NCBI GenBank assembly: GCA_964571195.1
Contig: CAZNAD010000008.1
Coordinates: forward strand, 1 to 64,000
Reading direction: 5' to 3'
Length of the DNA: 64,000 nucleotides
From: PALSA-1006 sp964571195
Lineage (GTDB): Bacteria; Pseudomonadota; Gammaproteobacteria; Burkholderiales; Gallionellaceae
The translations under genes and the position numbers were made by a program. Of this stretch, positions 42,740 to 52,294 are shown in pieces; position 1 is the stretch's first letter; the number at the start of each line of letters is the position of its first letter. The notes beneath the pieces are model-generated. The model was given only the letters and a program-made list of their open reading frames with translations. It was not told where the DNA came from and did not search any database.

Positions 42740-44167
42740 CTATTCCTCTTGATGTCCCTCGTTTAAGCTCCTTCCGTCACCGTTTTTTAATGTCCAGAAT
42801 GCTAGTGATGAGAGGGAAGTCAGGCAGCCTAGTGTCAGAAGGGTATGGTGCAATGCAGCGGTGATGGCCGCTTGTTCGGACTGCGGCAGGGGGCCGAGAT
42901 GCCATGCAGTCAGTAGTGAGGCACCAGCGACGCCGAAACTAATCGACATTTGTTGAATGGAGCTGGTGATAGAGCTGGCCATACTGACATCTTCCGTTTC
43001 GATATCCGCATAGGCCAGCGAATTCATACTAGAAAATTGAAGTGAAGTGAAAAGTCCGAGCGCTAGGCTGGTGAGTATGATTAGGAATAGTGGTGTCGTG
43101 GAGGCGATACAGGCGAATATGCTGATGGTGATGCCTATCAACAACGTGTTGACGGTCAATACTTTTTGGAATCCAAAGCGCAGCAGTAGCGGGCTTGCGA
43201 TCATTTTCATTCCCATTGCGGCGATTACTGCCGGAATCATCAGTAGACCGGCCTTCCATGCTGGAAAGCCAAAGCCAAGCTGGTAAAGCAATGGCAATAA
43301 AAATGGAAGTCCGCCTATGCCAAGCCGCGTTATCGCACCGCCAATCAACGAAATGCGGAAGGTTCGGATGCGGATCAGCGCGAGATGCAGTAGTGGGTGT
43401 TTGGTTTGTTGTGAGTGCCAAATATAAGCGGCAATCAGCCCCACTGCGATGAAAAGCATGGATACTGTTTCGTTCATGTCGAGCTGATGTTCGCCAAATA
43501 TTTCCAATAAATATGAGAGCAGTACGGTGCCCGTTCCTAATAGCACTAGTCCGGTCAAATCAAATGGAGGTGGGTTGTCTGAGGAATAGTTAGGCATGTG
43601 ACGATTGCCCAGCAGTAATGCTGCCACACCTACTGGAACATTGATGAAGAATATCATTTGCCAGGGAAGCCATTGCACGATTAGCCCTCCTATCGTAGGG
43701 CCAAGGAGTGCCCCAGCTAGTGCCGGGATAATCACGAAATTCATTGCTCTTAGCAATTCGATCTTTGGGAAGGTGCGGACGATGGATAAGCGTCCCACTG
43801 GTATCATCATCGCGGCACCTATGCCTTGCAGGATGCGTGCTGCAATCAGCATGGGGACGCTTGAAGAGGTGCCGCAGAGTATCGATGCGATGGTGAAGGT
43901 CGCAATGGCGCTGAAAAATACGCGTCGTGTACCGAAACGGTCGGCTATCCAGCCGCTGACAGGGATGAACACGGCTAGGCTCAATATGTAACTACTGATG
44001 ACGGATTTGATACTTAGTGGTGTTGCGTGAAGATTCTCGGCTATGTAGGGGGCTGCAGTATTGATGATGGTTGAATCAAGTTGTTCCATGAATATTGTTG
44101 TCGCCACAATCCAGGGGAGAAGGCGTTTGATGTACTCGTTGTCTGGTTGGTGCTGGAAAGAGTGCAT
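42740..44167 (-). CDS. DHA2 (EmrB/HsrA-type) MFS exporter
   Basis: A 475-residue transporter with about 14 transmembrane helices. Family marks are LDSTIINTAAPYIAENL in the first helix, SGWIADRFGTRRVFF (motif A) and the motif C-like LAGALLGPTIGGLIVQ. Members export drugs or metabolites with protons. It sits next to the pqq operon but on the other strand; a PQQ-export role is possible but unsupported. There is no partner EmrA-type membrane fusion protein beside it, which suits the HsrA-like stand-alone subgroup. Confidence 0.88.
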   Translation of the reverse strand: MHSFQHQPDNEYIKRLLPWIVATTIFMEQLDSTIINTAAPYIAENLHATPLSIKSVISSYILSLAVFIPVSGWIADRFGTRRVFFSAIATFTIASILCGTSSSVPMLIAARILQGIGAAMMIPVGRLSIVRTFPKIELLRAMNFVIIPALAGALLGPTIGGLIVQWLPWQMIFFINVPVGVAALLLGNRHMPNYSSDNPPPFDLTGLVLLGTGTVLLSYLLEIFGEHQLDMNETVSMLFIAVGLIAAYIWHSQQTKHPLLHLALIRIRTFRISLIGGAITRLGIGGLPFLLPLLYQLGFGFPAWKAGLLMIPAVIAAMGMKMIASPLLLRFGFQKVLTVNTLLIGITISIFACIASTTPLFLIILTSLALGLFTSLQFSSMNSLAYADIETEDVSMASSITSSIQQMSISFGVAGASLLTAWHLGPLPQSEQAAITAALHHTLLTLGCLTSLSSLAFWTLKNGDGRSLNEGHQEE

Positions 44168-44310
44168 CCTGGCGGCAATCGGAAAGGGGTAAGCCGGACG
44201 TAGTGCCGCGATGGCAGAGAGCTTTCAATAGGAGTTTGTTTTTTTGATGTGGTGTTTGTTTGTACAGGCTTTTACGAACAATTTTTCATGAAGTAAGGTA
44301 AAATTAGAAA

Positions 44311-44339
44311 TTATCGTCAATATTTCCAATATTTATAAT
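44311..44339 (+). promoter_or_regulatory. Possible promoter of the GDP-sugar operon
   Basis: An exact TATAAT (44334-44339) lies in an AT-rich divergent gap, 17 bp after a poor -35 (TTATCG). The distance to the ATG at 44362 is only 22 bases and no Shine-Dalgarno is seen, so the message would have a very short leader. Confidence 0.3.
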
Positions 44340-44361
44340 TTATTTGTCCATCCTGATCTAG

Positions 44362-45519
44362 ATGCACATTGGTTTTGATATTTCCCAAACAGGTTCCGGC
44401 AAAGCTGGTTGCGGCTATTTCGCGCATGCCCTAGTAAAGGCGATGCTAGAGCTCGCGCCTGAGCATCGCTTTGCGCTTTATCCGAGTTTTGGGGATTTCT
44501 ATTTTGATGCGCTGATGCCTATACAGAGTCCCTATGCGGGGCGCGATGTGCATTACGGGCCGAGGCATCTGACGCGCGAGACGGCGCGCCAGTTTTGGAC
44601 GGCTATAGATGTCGAGGCAGAACTGGGTGGGCCGGATATTGTGCATGCCAATAATTTCTGGTGTCCCACGCAATTGGCGGCAAGTCGTTTGATTTACACT
44701 TTTTATGATATGGGCTTTGTGGTCGAGCCGGCTTGGACGACCGACGCGAATCGTGTGGGTTGTTTCGATGGTGTCTTTCGCTCGTCTCTCGCTGCGGATT
44801 GGGTGGTTGCTATTTCAGAGGCATCACGTGCGCATTATTTGAGTGTGTTCCCGCATTTTCCAGCAGAGCGTATTCGCGTGATTTATCCCTGTTCGCGTTT
44901 TGCAGATTCGTCATTGCAAGGTAAGCGTCCCAAGGCGTTGGATGCGATTGCGGCCGGGGGGTACTGGTTGAGTGTGGGCACCATCGAGCCGCGCAAAAAT
45001 CAGCGTCGTTTGGTGGAGGCGTATGCGCGTTATCTGGCTCTGGGGGGGGCGCCTATGCCGCTGGTGCTTGCGGGTGGCAAGGGGTGGTTGATGGACGATT
45101 TTCAACGCCATTTGAGTGCGCTTGGAATTGAGGCGCAGATCGTGATGACCGGCTATGTGTCGGATGATGAGCTAATCTGGCTGTATCGCAATTGCTACGC
45201 AAACTTATATCCATCGCTATTTGAGGGCTTTGGTTTGCCTGTTTTGGAGGGCATGCAATTTGGAGCGCCGACGCTGACTTCGACTTCGTCGTCGATTCCG
45301 GAGGTGGCTGGAAATGCTGCTATCTTGCTTGATCCCCTAGATGTGGAAGCTTGGGTGCAGACGATGTTACGAATTGCTGGCAATCGTGAGGAGCGTGATC
45401 ATTTGGCTGCCATCGCACCGACTCAGGCGGCTCGCTTTGATTGGCAGGAGAGTGCTGCCGCCTTGCTGCAACTTTATCGGGAAGCTTTGGCCTCGCCGAA
45501 GAGACAGGTAGCGATATGA
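44362..45519 (+). CDS. GT4-type glycosyltransferase
   Basis: A 385-residue GT-B enzyme resembling mannosyl/rhamnosyl transferases of polysaccharide operons. The N-terminus MHIGFDISQTGSGKAGCGYF is typical of this subgroup, LSVGTIEPRKNQRRLVEAYA opens the second domain, and YPSLFEGFGLPVLEGM holds the E-x7-E donor site. It is first of six + strand genes that also make GDP-4-keto-6-deoxymannose and GDP-fucose, and overlaps the next gene by ATGA. An 8-G run (45042-45049) lies in its coding sequence. The upstream gap (44168-44361) is AT-rich. Confidence 0.88.
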   Translation: MHIGFDISQTGSGKAGCGYFAHALVKAMLELAPEHRFALYPSFGDFYFDALMPIQSPYAGRDVHYGPRHLTRETARQFWTAIDVEAELGGPDIVHANNFWCPTQLAASRLIYTFYDMGFVVEPAWTTDANRVGCFDGVFRSSLAADWVVAISEASRAHYLSVFPHFPAERIRVIYPCSRFADSSLQGKRPKALDAIAAGGYWLSVGTIEPRKNQRRLVEAYARYLALGGAPMPLVLAGGKGWLMDDFQRHLSALGIEAQIVMTGYVSDDELIWLYRNCYANLYPSLFEGFGLPVLEGMQFGAPTLTSTSSSIPEVAGNAAILLDPLDVEAWVQTMLRIAGNREERDHLAAIAPTQAARFDWQESAAALLQLYREALASPKRQVAI

Positions 45520-46544
45520 AAAGTGCATTGATCACTGGGGTGACAGGTCAGGATGGTTCCTTCTTGGCCGAAATGTTGTTGGATAAAGGTTATCGGGTAG
45601 TTGGGTTGGCGCGGCGCGAGAGTTGGCATAAGCAGAATAGCGCGAGTCACCTGTCCGGGCGTATTGAGATAGTGTTTGGTGATATGTCGGAAGGTGTGGA
45701 TATCGCTTCGGCGATTCAGGAGGCTCGTCCTGATGAAATCTACAATCTGGCGTCACAGTCGCGTCCGGGGGAATCTTGGGTGCGAGCCTCGGAGACGTTG
45801 CTGATCAACGGTCTGGGGGCGATTCGATTGTTCGAGGCGGTGCGGCACAACTGTCCTGCGTGCCGCGTGTACCATGCCTCCTCTTCGGAGATGTTCGGTC
45901 AGGCGGCAAGTTCGCCGCAAAACGAGCAGACGCCGTTCAACCCGGTGAATCCTTATGCGGCCGCCAAGGTGTATGCGCATCAGATGGCCAAGATTTATCG
46001 CGAGAGTTATGGATTGTATATTTCCACCGGTATTTTGTTCAATCACGAGAGTGAGCGTAGGCCGCATCACTTTTTGACGCAGAAGGTGGCCTATGGTGCT
46101 GCTTGTGCCGCACTGGGGATTGTGGATTCGCCAGATCTTAATGAAATGGGGCGACCTATTGTGCAGCACGGCAAGTTAGCTTTGGGCAACCTTGAGATTG
46201 CGCGGGATTGGGGGTACGCTGGTGACTTTGTGCGCGCGATGTGGTTGATGTTGCAACAAGATCGTCCGGATGATTTTGTGATCGGTACGGGCGAGCTGCA
46301 TACCTTGCGTGATCTGTGTGAGACGGCGTACCGTTGTGTGGGGAAAGATTGGCAGGAAAGTGTGGTGAGTGATGCTGCATTGGTGCGTCCGCTGGAGTCC
46401 GGGCAGACGCTGGCCAATCCAGCAAAAGCGCGCAAACAATTAGGTTGGGAGCCGACGGTCAGTTTTGACGAGATGGTGAAGAAGATGGTTGCGGCACAGG
46501 TGTTACGCCTGAAGAATGTGGCAGGTAGCTCGAGTCAAATTTAA
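45516..46544 (+). CDS. GDP-mannose 4,6-dehydratase paralogue
   Basis: A 342-residue extended SDR with ALITGVTGQDGSFLAEMLLD, HASSSEMFG and the catalytic YAAAK, all as in GMD. It lacks the RRSSLFNTDRID loop present in the canonical gmd just downstream and reads RRESWHKQNS there. Start at ATG 45516 (ATGA overlap with the GT4 gene). Two GMD-type enzymes in a row suggest either two substrates or that this one acts as a GDP-4-keto-6-deoxymannose or GDP-heptose modifying enzyme. A GDP-heptose 4,6-dehydratase would fit the gap in the 20-31 kb operon, but that is speculation. Confidence 0.82.
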   Translation: MKSALITGVTGQDGSFLAEMLLDKGYRVVGLARRESWHKQNSASHLSGRIEIVFGDMSEGVDIASAIQEARPDEIYNLASQSRPGESWVRASETLLINGLGAIRLFEAVRHNCPACRVYHASSSEMFGQAASSPQNEQTPFNPVNPYAAAKVYAHQMAKIYRESYGLYISTGILFNHESERRPHHFLTQKVAYGAACAALGIVDSPDLNEMGRPIVQHGKLALGNLEIARDWGYAGDFVRAMWLMLQQDRPDDFVIGTGELHTLRDLCETAYRCVGKDWQESVVSDAALVRPLESGQTLANPAKARKQLGWEPTVSFDEMVKKMVAAQVLRLKNVAGSSSQI

Positions 46545-46566
46545 TTTTGTTTTTTAGCAAGGGGTA

Positions 46567-47655
46567 ATGATGAAAAAAGCGTTAATCACAGGAGTAACGG
46601 GGCAAGATGGAGCCTATTTGGCTGAACTGCTGCTAAGCAAGGGATATGAGGTCCACGGTATCAAACGCCGTTCTTCGTTGTTCAACACTGACCGCATTGA
46701 TCATCTCTACCAAGATCCTCATATCGATAATGCTAAATTTAAGTTGCATTATGGTGATTTGACGGATTCCACCAATCTGATTCGTATCATCCAGCAAGTG
46801 CAGCCGGACGAGATTTACAATCTTGCCGCGATGAGTCATGTGGCAGTCTCTTTTGAAACGCCTGAATATACCGCTAATGCGGATGGTATCGGTACGTTGC
46901 GAATTTTAGAGGCGATTCGTATCTTGGGGTTGGAAAAGAAGACCCGCTTCTATCAGGCTTCCACTTCTGAGCTTTATGGCCTAGTGCAGGAGATTCCACA
47001 AAAAGAAACCACACCGTTTTACCCTCGTAGCCCGTATGCCGTCGCCAAGATGTATGCCTATTGGATTACGGTCAACTACCGCGAGGCTTATGGTATTTAC
47101 GCGTGCAACGGCATTTTGTTTAACCATGAAAGTCCGATTCGTGGCGAGACTTTTGTGACGCGCAAGATTACCCGCGCGCTGGCGCGTATCAAGCTCAATT
47201 TGCAAGACTGTTTATACCTCGGCAACATGGATTCTTTGCGTGATTGGGGGCATGCTAAAGATTACGTTGAGATGCAATGGCTGATGCTGCAGCAGGATCA
47301 GCCGGAGGATTTCGTCATTGCTACCGGGGTGCAATACAGTGTGCGTGATTTTGTAAATATAGCAGCCAAAGAGCTGGGTATCGAGATGCGCTGGGAAGGA
47401 GTTGGCGTGGATGAGAAGGGTTACAACAACGCTACCGGCAAGTGCATCGTTCAGGTCGATCCGCGGTACTTCCGTCCTACCGAAGTGGAGACACTACTGG
47501 GCGATCCAACCAAGGCCAAACAGAAATTAGGTTGGACACCTAGAACTACATTTCAGGAGCTGGTTGCCGAGATGGTGCTTGAGGATCTTAAGGCGGCAGA
47601 ACGGGACGAATTGGTCAAAAAGCACGGTTTTGCAGCGTATGATTATCACGAGTAA
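46567..47655 (+). CDS. gmd: GDP-mannose 4,6-dehydratase
   Basis: A 362-residue enzyme converting GDP-mannose to GDP-4-keto-6-deoxymannose. Motifs: GVTGQDGAYLAELLLSKGY, KRRSSLFNTDRIDHLY, the catalytic Thr in STSELYG and YAVAK, then ILFNHESPIRGETFVTRKI. Length and every key segment are canonical. The start may be ATG 46567 or 46570, with AAGGGG upstream. fcl follows four bases after the stop, giving a standard GDP-L-fucose module. Confidence 0.96.
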   Translation: MMKKALITGVTGQDGAYLAELLLSKGYEVHGIKRRSSLFNTDRIDHLYQDPHIDNAKFKLHYGDLTDSTNLIRIIQQVQPDEIYNLAAMSHVAVSFETPEYTANADGIGTLRILEAIRILGLEKKTRFYQASTSELYGLVQEIPQKETTPFYPRSPYAVAKMYAYWITVNYREAYGIYACNGILFNHESPIRGETFVTRKITRALARIKLNLQDCLYLGNMDSLRDWGHAKDYVEMQWLMLQQDQPEDFVIATGVQYSVRDFVNIAAKELGIEMRWEGVGVDEKGYNNATGKCIVQVDPRYFRPTEVETLLGDPTKAKQKLGWTPRTTFQELVAEMVLEDLKAAERDELVKKHGFAAYDYHE

Positions 47656-47659
47656 ATAG

Positions 47660-48592
47660 ATGGACAAAGCCTCCAAAATTTTCATTGCGGGTCATCGTGG
47701 CATGGTTGGCTCGGCCATAGTCCGTCGCCTGACTGCTGCGGGTTATAGTAATTTGCTGATGCGTACCCATGCGCAGGTTGATTTGACTAATCAAGCTGCA
47801 GTCACGCAGTTTCTTGCACAAGAAAAACCGGATTATATTTTTTTGGCGGCGGCTAAGGTCGGTGGAATTCATGCTAATAACACCTATCGCGCGGAGTTCA
47901 TCTATCAAAATCTGATGATTGAATCGAATGTGGTGCATGCAGCATGGCTTGCCGGGGTGCAGCGTCTGCTGTTTCTGGGTTCTAGTTGTATTTATCCGCG
48001 GGATTGTCCCCAGCCGATCAAAGAAGAATATCTGCTGACCGGTCCGCTGGAGCAAACGAACCAGCCTTATGCCATCGCTAAAATTGCCGGTATTAAACTA
48101 TGCGAGAACTACAATCGTCAGTACGGTACGCAGTATGCTTCGGTCATGCCGACCAATTTGTATGGCCCAAATGACAATTACGATTTGAACAATAGCCATG
48201 TGTTGCCGGCGCTTATCCGCAAAGCGCATGAAGCCAAACTGCGCGGTGACGACAAATTGGTCGTATGGGGGTCCGGCAATCCGATGCGAGAGTTCTTGTA
48301 TGTTGACGATATGGCGGATGCTTGTGTGTTTTTGATGGAGCGGGGCATCACCGAAGGGATATTTAACGTCGGCACGGGTGAGGATGTTACGATACGCGAG
48401 TTGGCCGAGACGGTGATGAGCGTAGTTGGTTTCAGGGGAAAGATAGTATTTGATGCCAGTAAGCCAGATGGCACCCCGCGTAAATTATTGAATGTTGATC
48501 GACTAAAGGATTTGGGCTGGCAAGCGCGAACCTCCTTGCGCGATGGCGTGACCAAGTCTTACGCGGACTTTCTTTCGAAAGTGATCGCATAG
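47660..48592 (+). CDS. fcl: GDP-L-fucose synthase
   Basis: A 310-residue bifunctional 3,5-epimerase/4-reductase making GDP-L-fucose from the Gmd product. It shows FIAGHRGMVGSAIVRRL, LGSSCIYPRDCPQP with the catalytic Ser/Cys, and YAIAK. MPTNLYGPNDNYDLNNSHV is a family hallmark. It directly follows gmd and is followed by two glycosyltransferases, so fucose is very likely a component of this polysaccharide. Compare the more divergent copy at 22789. Confidence 0.95.
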   Translation: MDKASKIFIAGHRGMVGSAIVRRLTAAGYSNLLMRTHAQVDLTNQAAVTQFLAQEKPDYIFLAAAKVGGIHANNTYRAEFIYQNLMIESNVVHAAWLAGVQRLLFLGSSCIYPRDCPQPIKEEYLLTGPLEQTNQPYAIAKIAGIKLCENYNRQYGTQYASVMPTNLYGPNDNYDLNNSHVLPALIRKAHEAKLRGDDKLVVWGSGNPMREFLYVDDMADACVFLMERGITEGIFNVGTGEDVTIRELAETVMSVVGFRGKIVFDASKPDGTPRKLLNVDRLKDLGWQARTSLRDGVTKSYADFLSKVIA

Positions 48593-48594
48593 AT

Positions 48595-49338
48595 ATGCAG
48601 GATCCCTTGGTGACGATCGCCGTCCCGTCCTTTAATCAAGGACGGTTCCTGGATGATGCACTGGCCTCTATTTTTGAGCAGGAACTGCCGGTCGAGGTGT
48701 TCGTACTTGATGGGGGATCATCGGACAATTCTGTGGATGTTATTCGCAGATGGGAGCATCGTTTAGCAGGATGGCGTAGTCGCGCGGACGAGGGGCAGGC
48801 GGCCGCCATCAATGAGGGGATCGCGCAAGGAAAAGCTCCATATGTGTGTTGGTTGAATAGTGATGATTGGTTTTTACCTGGGGGATTGGCCACGTTGATG
48901 GCCGAGTTGCAGGAGCGCAAAGATGTTCCTGTCGTTTACGGGCGGGTGTGGAATGTTGAGCAAGGAACCGGCATACGTAAGCCGATATGGGTAGAGCCGT
49001 TCAATGAGCGTCGTTTGGCATTACGCTGTATTATCTCTCAGCCAGCAACACTGATTCGTCGTTCGACATGGGAAGCGGTCGGTGGCGTTGATGCTTCCTT
49101 GCATATGGCCATGGATTATGATTTGTGGTGGCGAATCTTGAAGCAGGAGGGAAGTCCGTACTTTGTGGATAAGTTTGTGGCAGTGAATCGGGAGCACGAA
49201 GGCACCAAGACAAAGACCCAGCGCCGTTTACATTATAGAGAGGCGATACAGGTGGTGCGCAAATATTACGGGCGAGTGCCGCTGAAATGGTGGCTGGCTC
49301 AACCTTACGCAGTGTGGTTCAAGTCATTAGACGTTTAA
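48595..49338 (+). CDS. GT2 family glycosyltransferase
   Basis: A 247-residue GT-A enzyme with TIAVPSFNQGRFLDDALASI, LDGGSSDNSVDVI and the acidic pair in WLNSDDW. It closely matches the layout of the GT2 at 1874 and, like it, neighbours a GT4 enzyme. It starts two bases after fcl, so a GDP-fucose or related donor is plausible. No membrane helix is visible. Confidence 0.88.
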   Translation: MQDPLVTIAVPSFNQGRFLDDALASIFEQELPVEVFVLDGGSSDNSVDVIRRWEHRLAGWRSRADEGQAAAINEGIAQGKAPYVCWLNSDDWFLPGGLATLMAELQERKDVPVVYGRVWNVEQGTGIRKPIWVEPFNERRLALRCIISQPATLIRRSTWEAVGGVDASLHMAMDYDLWWRILKQEGSPYFVDKFVAVNREHEGTKTKTQRRLHYREAIQVVRKYYGRVPLKWWLAQPYAVWFKSLDV

Positions 49339-49353
49339 TCAGAATGGAAACCC

Positions 49354-50463
49354 ATGCGAGTTTTGCATTTTTTCAAGACCTACTATCCAGATTCTCTAGG
49401 GGGTACGGAACAGGTAATATATCAGTTGTGCCGGGGAGGGGTACTTGAGGGGGTTGAGAGTACCGTTCTGTCGCTAACTCGGGAAAAGGTAGACCGCGTC
49501 ATTCAACTGGATGGACATCAGGCACATAGGGCGAGGATGGATTTTGAGGTGGCATCGAACGCGTTCTCGATTTCTTCGTTCTGGCGCTTTGCGCAATTGG
49601 CAAAACAAGCGGATATTGTCCATTACCACTATCCATGGCCGTTCATGGATGTGGTGCATTTCGCGACTCGTGTTAATAAGCCGACGGTGGTGACATACCA
49701 CTCCGATATCATTCGGCAAAAGACCCTTCTTAAACTCTATCGCCCGCTAAAGCGACTTTTCTTGAATAGCGTCGACCGCATCGTGGCGACGTCGCCTAAC
49801 TATTTGGATACCAGTGAGGTCTTGAAGCGTTATCGAGATAAGACCGTGGTTATCCCTATTGGTTTGGATAAGGGATCTTATCCTGAGCCGTCTGAGGCTT
49901 TAATAGATCAGTGGCGCGCGAGAGTGGGGCAGCGCTTCTTTCTTTTTGTTGGCATGATCCGCTACTACAAGGGGTTGCATATATTGCTCGATGCAATGGT
50001 GGGTACAGACTATCCCGTGGTAATTGTGGGTTCCGGCCCCGTAGAGTCGGAACTTAAAGAACATGCTGAGCGACTGAACCTGAAGAATATTCATTTTCTC
50101 GGAGCTTTGCCCGATGAGGACAAGGTTGCTTTGTTGAAGCTATGTTATGCGGTGGCATTCCCCTCGCACCTGCGTTCCGAAGCGTTCGGAATCTCTCTGC
50201 TGGAAGGAGCCATGTTCGGCAAGCCGATGATTTCCAGCGAGATTGGGACTGGTACCAGCTATATCAATGTGAACGGCGAGACGGGTGTTGTTGTTCCGCC
50301 TGGAGATCCGAATGCCTTTCGCGATGCGATGCATTATCTTTGGGACAATCCAGATATTGCTGCGGAGATGGGATGTAAGGCAGAACAGCGCTACTGGGAG
50401 CTGTTCACGGCAAAACAGATGGCGGCGAGTTATGCGGCTTTATATCGGGAGTTGTTGGCCTGA
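49354..50463 (+). CDS. GT4 family glycosyltransferase
   Basis: A 369-residue GT-B enzyme. MRVLHFFKTYYPDSLGGTEQ is the typical acceptor-side start, FLFVGMIRYYKGLHILLDAM opens the C-terminal domain, and SEAFGISLLEGAMFGKP carries the E-x7-E donor site. It is the last gene of the + strand GDP-sugar operon and ends three bases before a converging gene. Related to colanic-acid WcaI/WcaL-like enzymes in general layout; the sugar is unknown. Confidence 0.88.
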   Translation: MRVLHFFKTYYPDSLGGTEQVIYQLCRGGVLEGVESTVLSLTREKVDRVIQLDGHQAHRARMDFEVASNAFSISSFWRFAQLAKQADIVHYHYPWPFMDVVHFATRVNKPTVVTYHSDIIRQKTLLKLYRPLKRLFLNSVDRIVATSPNYLDTSEVLKRYRDKTVVIPIGLDKGSYPEPSEALIDQWRARVGQRFFLFVGMIRYYKGLHILLDAMVGTDYPVVIVGSGPVESELKEHAERLNLKNIHFLGALPDEDKVALLKLCYAVAFPSHLRSEAFGISLLEGAMFGKPMISSEIGTGTSYINVNGETGVVVPPGDPNAFRDAMHYLWDNPDIAAEMGCKAEQRYWELFTAKQMAASYAALYRELLA

Positions 50464-50465
50464 TT

Positions 50466-50484
50466 TTCACTCTTTTTGAGTGAA
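50466..50484. terminator. Small hairpin between converging genes
   Basis: TTCACTC and GAGTGAA form a perfect 7-bp stem around five T (50466-50484), exactly between the converging genes ending at 50463 and 50467. It covers the stop of the - strand gene. No clean T tract follows on either strand, so it is at best a weak bidirectional terminator. Confidence 0.35.
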
Positions 50485-52266
50485 TTGAGGCATGTTCAGT
50501 GACAGCCGGTCCTTTAGTTCATAGAAGGTTGCGCCATTTACCTGAAATACGGCGTGGAACTTCTCTGGCTGTCCGCCGAAATAGGCCAACACCCTTGAGT
50601 CGCAGCGGGGGAACAGCAATACGTGACGGATATCCAGCTCGCTAATCTCGGTCAAGATACGCTCCATCGACATTGTCTGTCTGCCATAATCGAAACCACA
50701 CGAAAACGGTGCATAGCGTTCGGCGAGATCAGGTATCTTGCTGATCTCTTGATACGGTGTCGCAATACGCGCCTTTGCGGGATGGAACTCAAAATACGCC
50801 AACAGGCGGCTGTTGATTTCGGGGTCGCCGATCTGGTTTTTGGCGATGTTTGAGAGTCGCAGCAATTCGTCGTTATATTTCGAATCTGACAACATGAAAG
50901 CGAATGCCGTGATGGTCAGCAAGACCAATATTCGTCTAACCGGCAGTACCTTAAATATACGAATGGAGAATATTTTTTTGCTGAGGCGGGCCAATTCGGC
51001 CCAGCCATAGGCCAGAGTCATTGCAAGAAGAGGGAAGACCACTGCGAGGTTTCGATAATCGTAAGGCACGAATGCTGCCCACAACAGAAAGAACGGTAAA
51101 ACCACCCCTAATGCCATATAACGTATTTCGCGGCGAAGCAATGACGCTGCACACAAGATCACCCAGAACCAACTCAATTTGTAAGTGATTCCTTTGAAGC
51201 CGAATACGATGCTTTCGTACCAAGGCAAAGGCACTATATTGGAAAGCACGCCTAGATTAGATACATCTATCCCTGATTGGATGCGCCAATATTGGTACAA
51301 ATACCATGGTGCATAGCCGAGCGCGATGGCGACTCCAATTAGTAGCGATTGTTGGATATGTTCTCGCCACTCGCGCCCGTTACGGAAATAGATTAGCCAG
51401 AACAGAGGAACTAACATGCCGAGAAACACTCCGGAATGTTTCATTAATCCGGTGCCGATAGTGATGCCAATTAGAACAAGAGCAAGGGTATGAAGATCTT
51501 TGCTGACCCGCGTGCTCGCGCCCAGTGCAAATATATATACGATGGAAAGGCTGAAGAATGCCAGTGGCAGCTCGGCGTAGCCGTTGACGGTACTTTCTGT
51601 CCCCCACAATCTGCGGATGAGCAGGAAGAAGATGATTGCAGACCAGAGTATTTTTTTTCGTTCGGTTGGCAATAGCCAGGCCATACGTGCGAAGATCGCC
51701 AGCGTGAACAGCGGGTAGAAACTGATGGCAATTTTGGCGAATAATTCGATACGACTATCTGCAATGAACTGATAGGTGAGTGAATATAGAGTGGGTAATA
51801 ATTGTGGATACCAAGAAATATTTATGGGGATAATGTTGTTATACCAAGCAATCGCTAGCGTATTCCAGCCGATGACGGCATCTCCTTGCGTGAAAACGGT
51901 GCCGAACTGATTCAATACCTGTCCTGTACAGATCAACACCAACAGGGCGAAGGCCACATTTGTAAGATCAAGATCGAAACCGATACGGATGGTAGGGCCG
52001 GTTTGCAATTGATTGGATTCGGTTGGCTTGCGCCAACGCAAGGAAAGGAGGGCAATCATTTCGGCGGCAAAAATGAAAATCACTGCCTGCTGTGTGTATA
52101 ACTCTGCCAGTACCAGCGCATAGACCAGAAAAAAATTAATCGTCGCACTCAGCGGAACCGCCAATAATGCCTTGTCAATCGGCGTGAGCGTGGTGGTGCG
52201 GTAGAGCAGCAAATAGCCGGGGATAAACCAGATCTGGGCCAGTGAGACCAAGCCAAGGAGCGCCAT
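50467..52266 (-). CDS. Polytopic membrane protein, GT-C glycosyltransferase-like
   Basis: A 599-residue protein with about 12 transmembrane helices and a C-terminal soluble domain of roughly 150 residues. The first large outer loop contains TQGDAVIGWNTLA, an acidic site in the position of the catalytic Asp of GT-C enzymes such as ArnT/PMT, and PQLLPTLYSL follows. It is last in a - strand cassette holding a DPM1-type GT2 and a small DMT membrane protein, the classic three parts (load, flip, transfer) of lipid-linked sugar modification. The role as the periplasmic transferase is inferred; direct family assignment is not possible. Confidence 0.6.
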   Translation of the reverse strand: MALLGLVSLAQIWFIPGYLLLYRTTTLTPIDKALLAVPLSATINFFLVYALVLAELYTQQAVIFIFAAEMIALLSLRWRKPTESNQLQTGPTIRIGFDLDLTNVAFALLVLICTGQVLNQFGTVFTQGDAVIGWNTLAIAWYNNIIPINISWYPQLLPTLYSLTYQFIADSRIELFAKIAISFYPLFTLAIFARMAWLLPTERKKILWSAIIFFLLIRRLWGTESTVNGYAELPLAFFSLSIVYIFALGASTRVSKDLHTLALVLIGITIGTGLMKHSGVFLGMLVPLFWLIYFRNGREWREHIQQSLLIGVAIALGYAPWYLYQYWRIQSGIDVSNLGVLSNIVPLPWYESIVFGFKGITYKLSWFWVILCAASLLRREIRYMALGVVLPFFLLWAAFVPYDYRNLAVVFPLLAMTLAYGWAELARLSKKIFSIRIFKVLPVRRILVLLTITAFAFMLSDSKYNDELLRLSNIAKNQIGDPEINSRLLAYFEFHPAKARIATPYQEISKIPDLAERYAPFSCGFDYGRQTMSMERILTEISELDIRHVLLFPRCDSRVLAYFGGQPEKFHAVFQVNGATFYELKDRLSLNMPQFTQKE

Positions 52267-52294
52267 GATAGTCCTTAATTAAGTGCTTCGAGCG

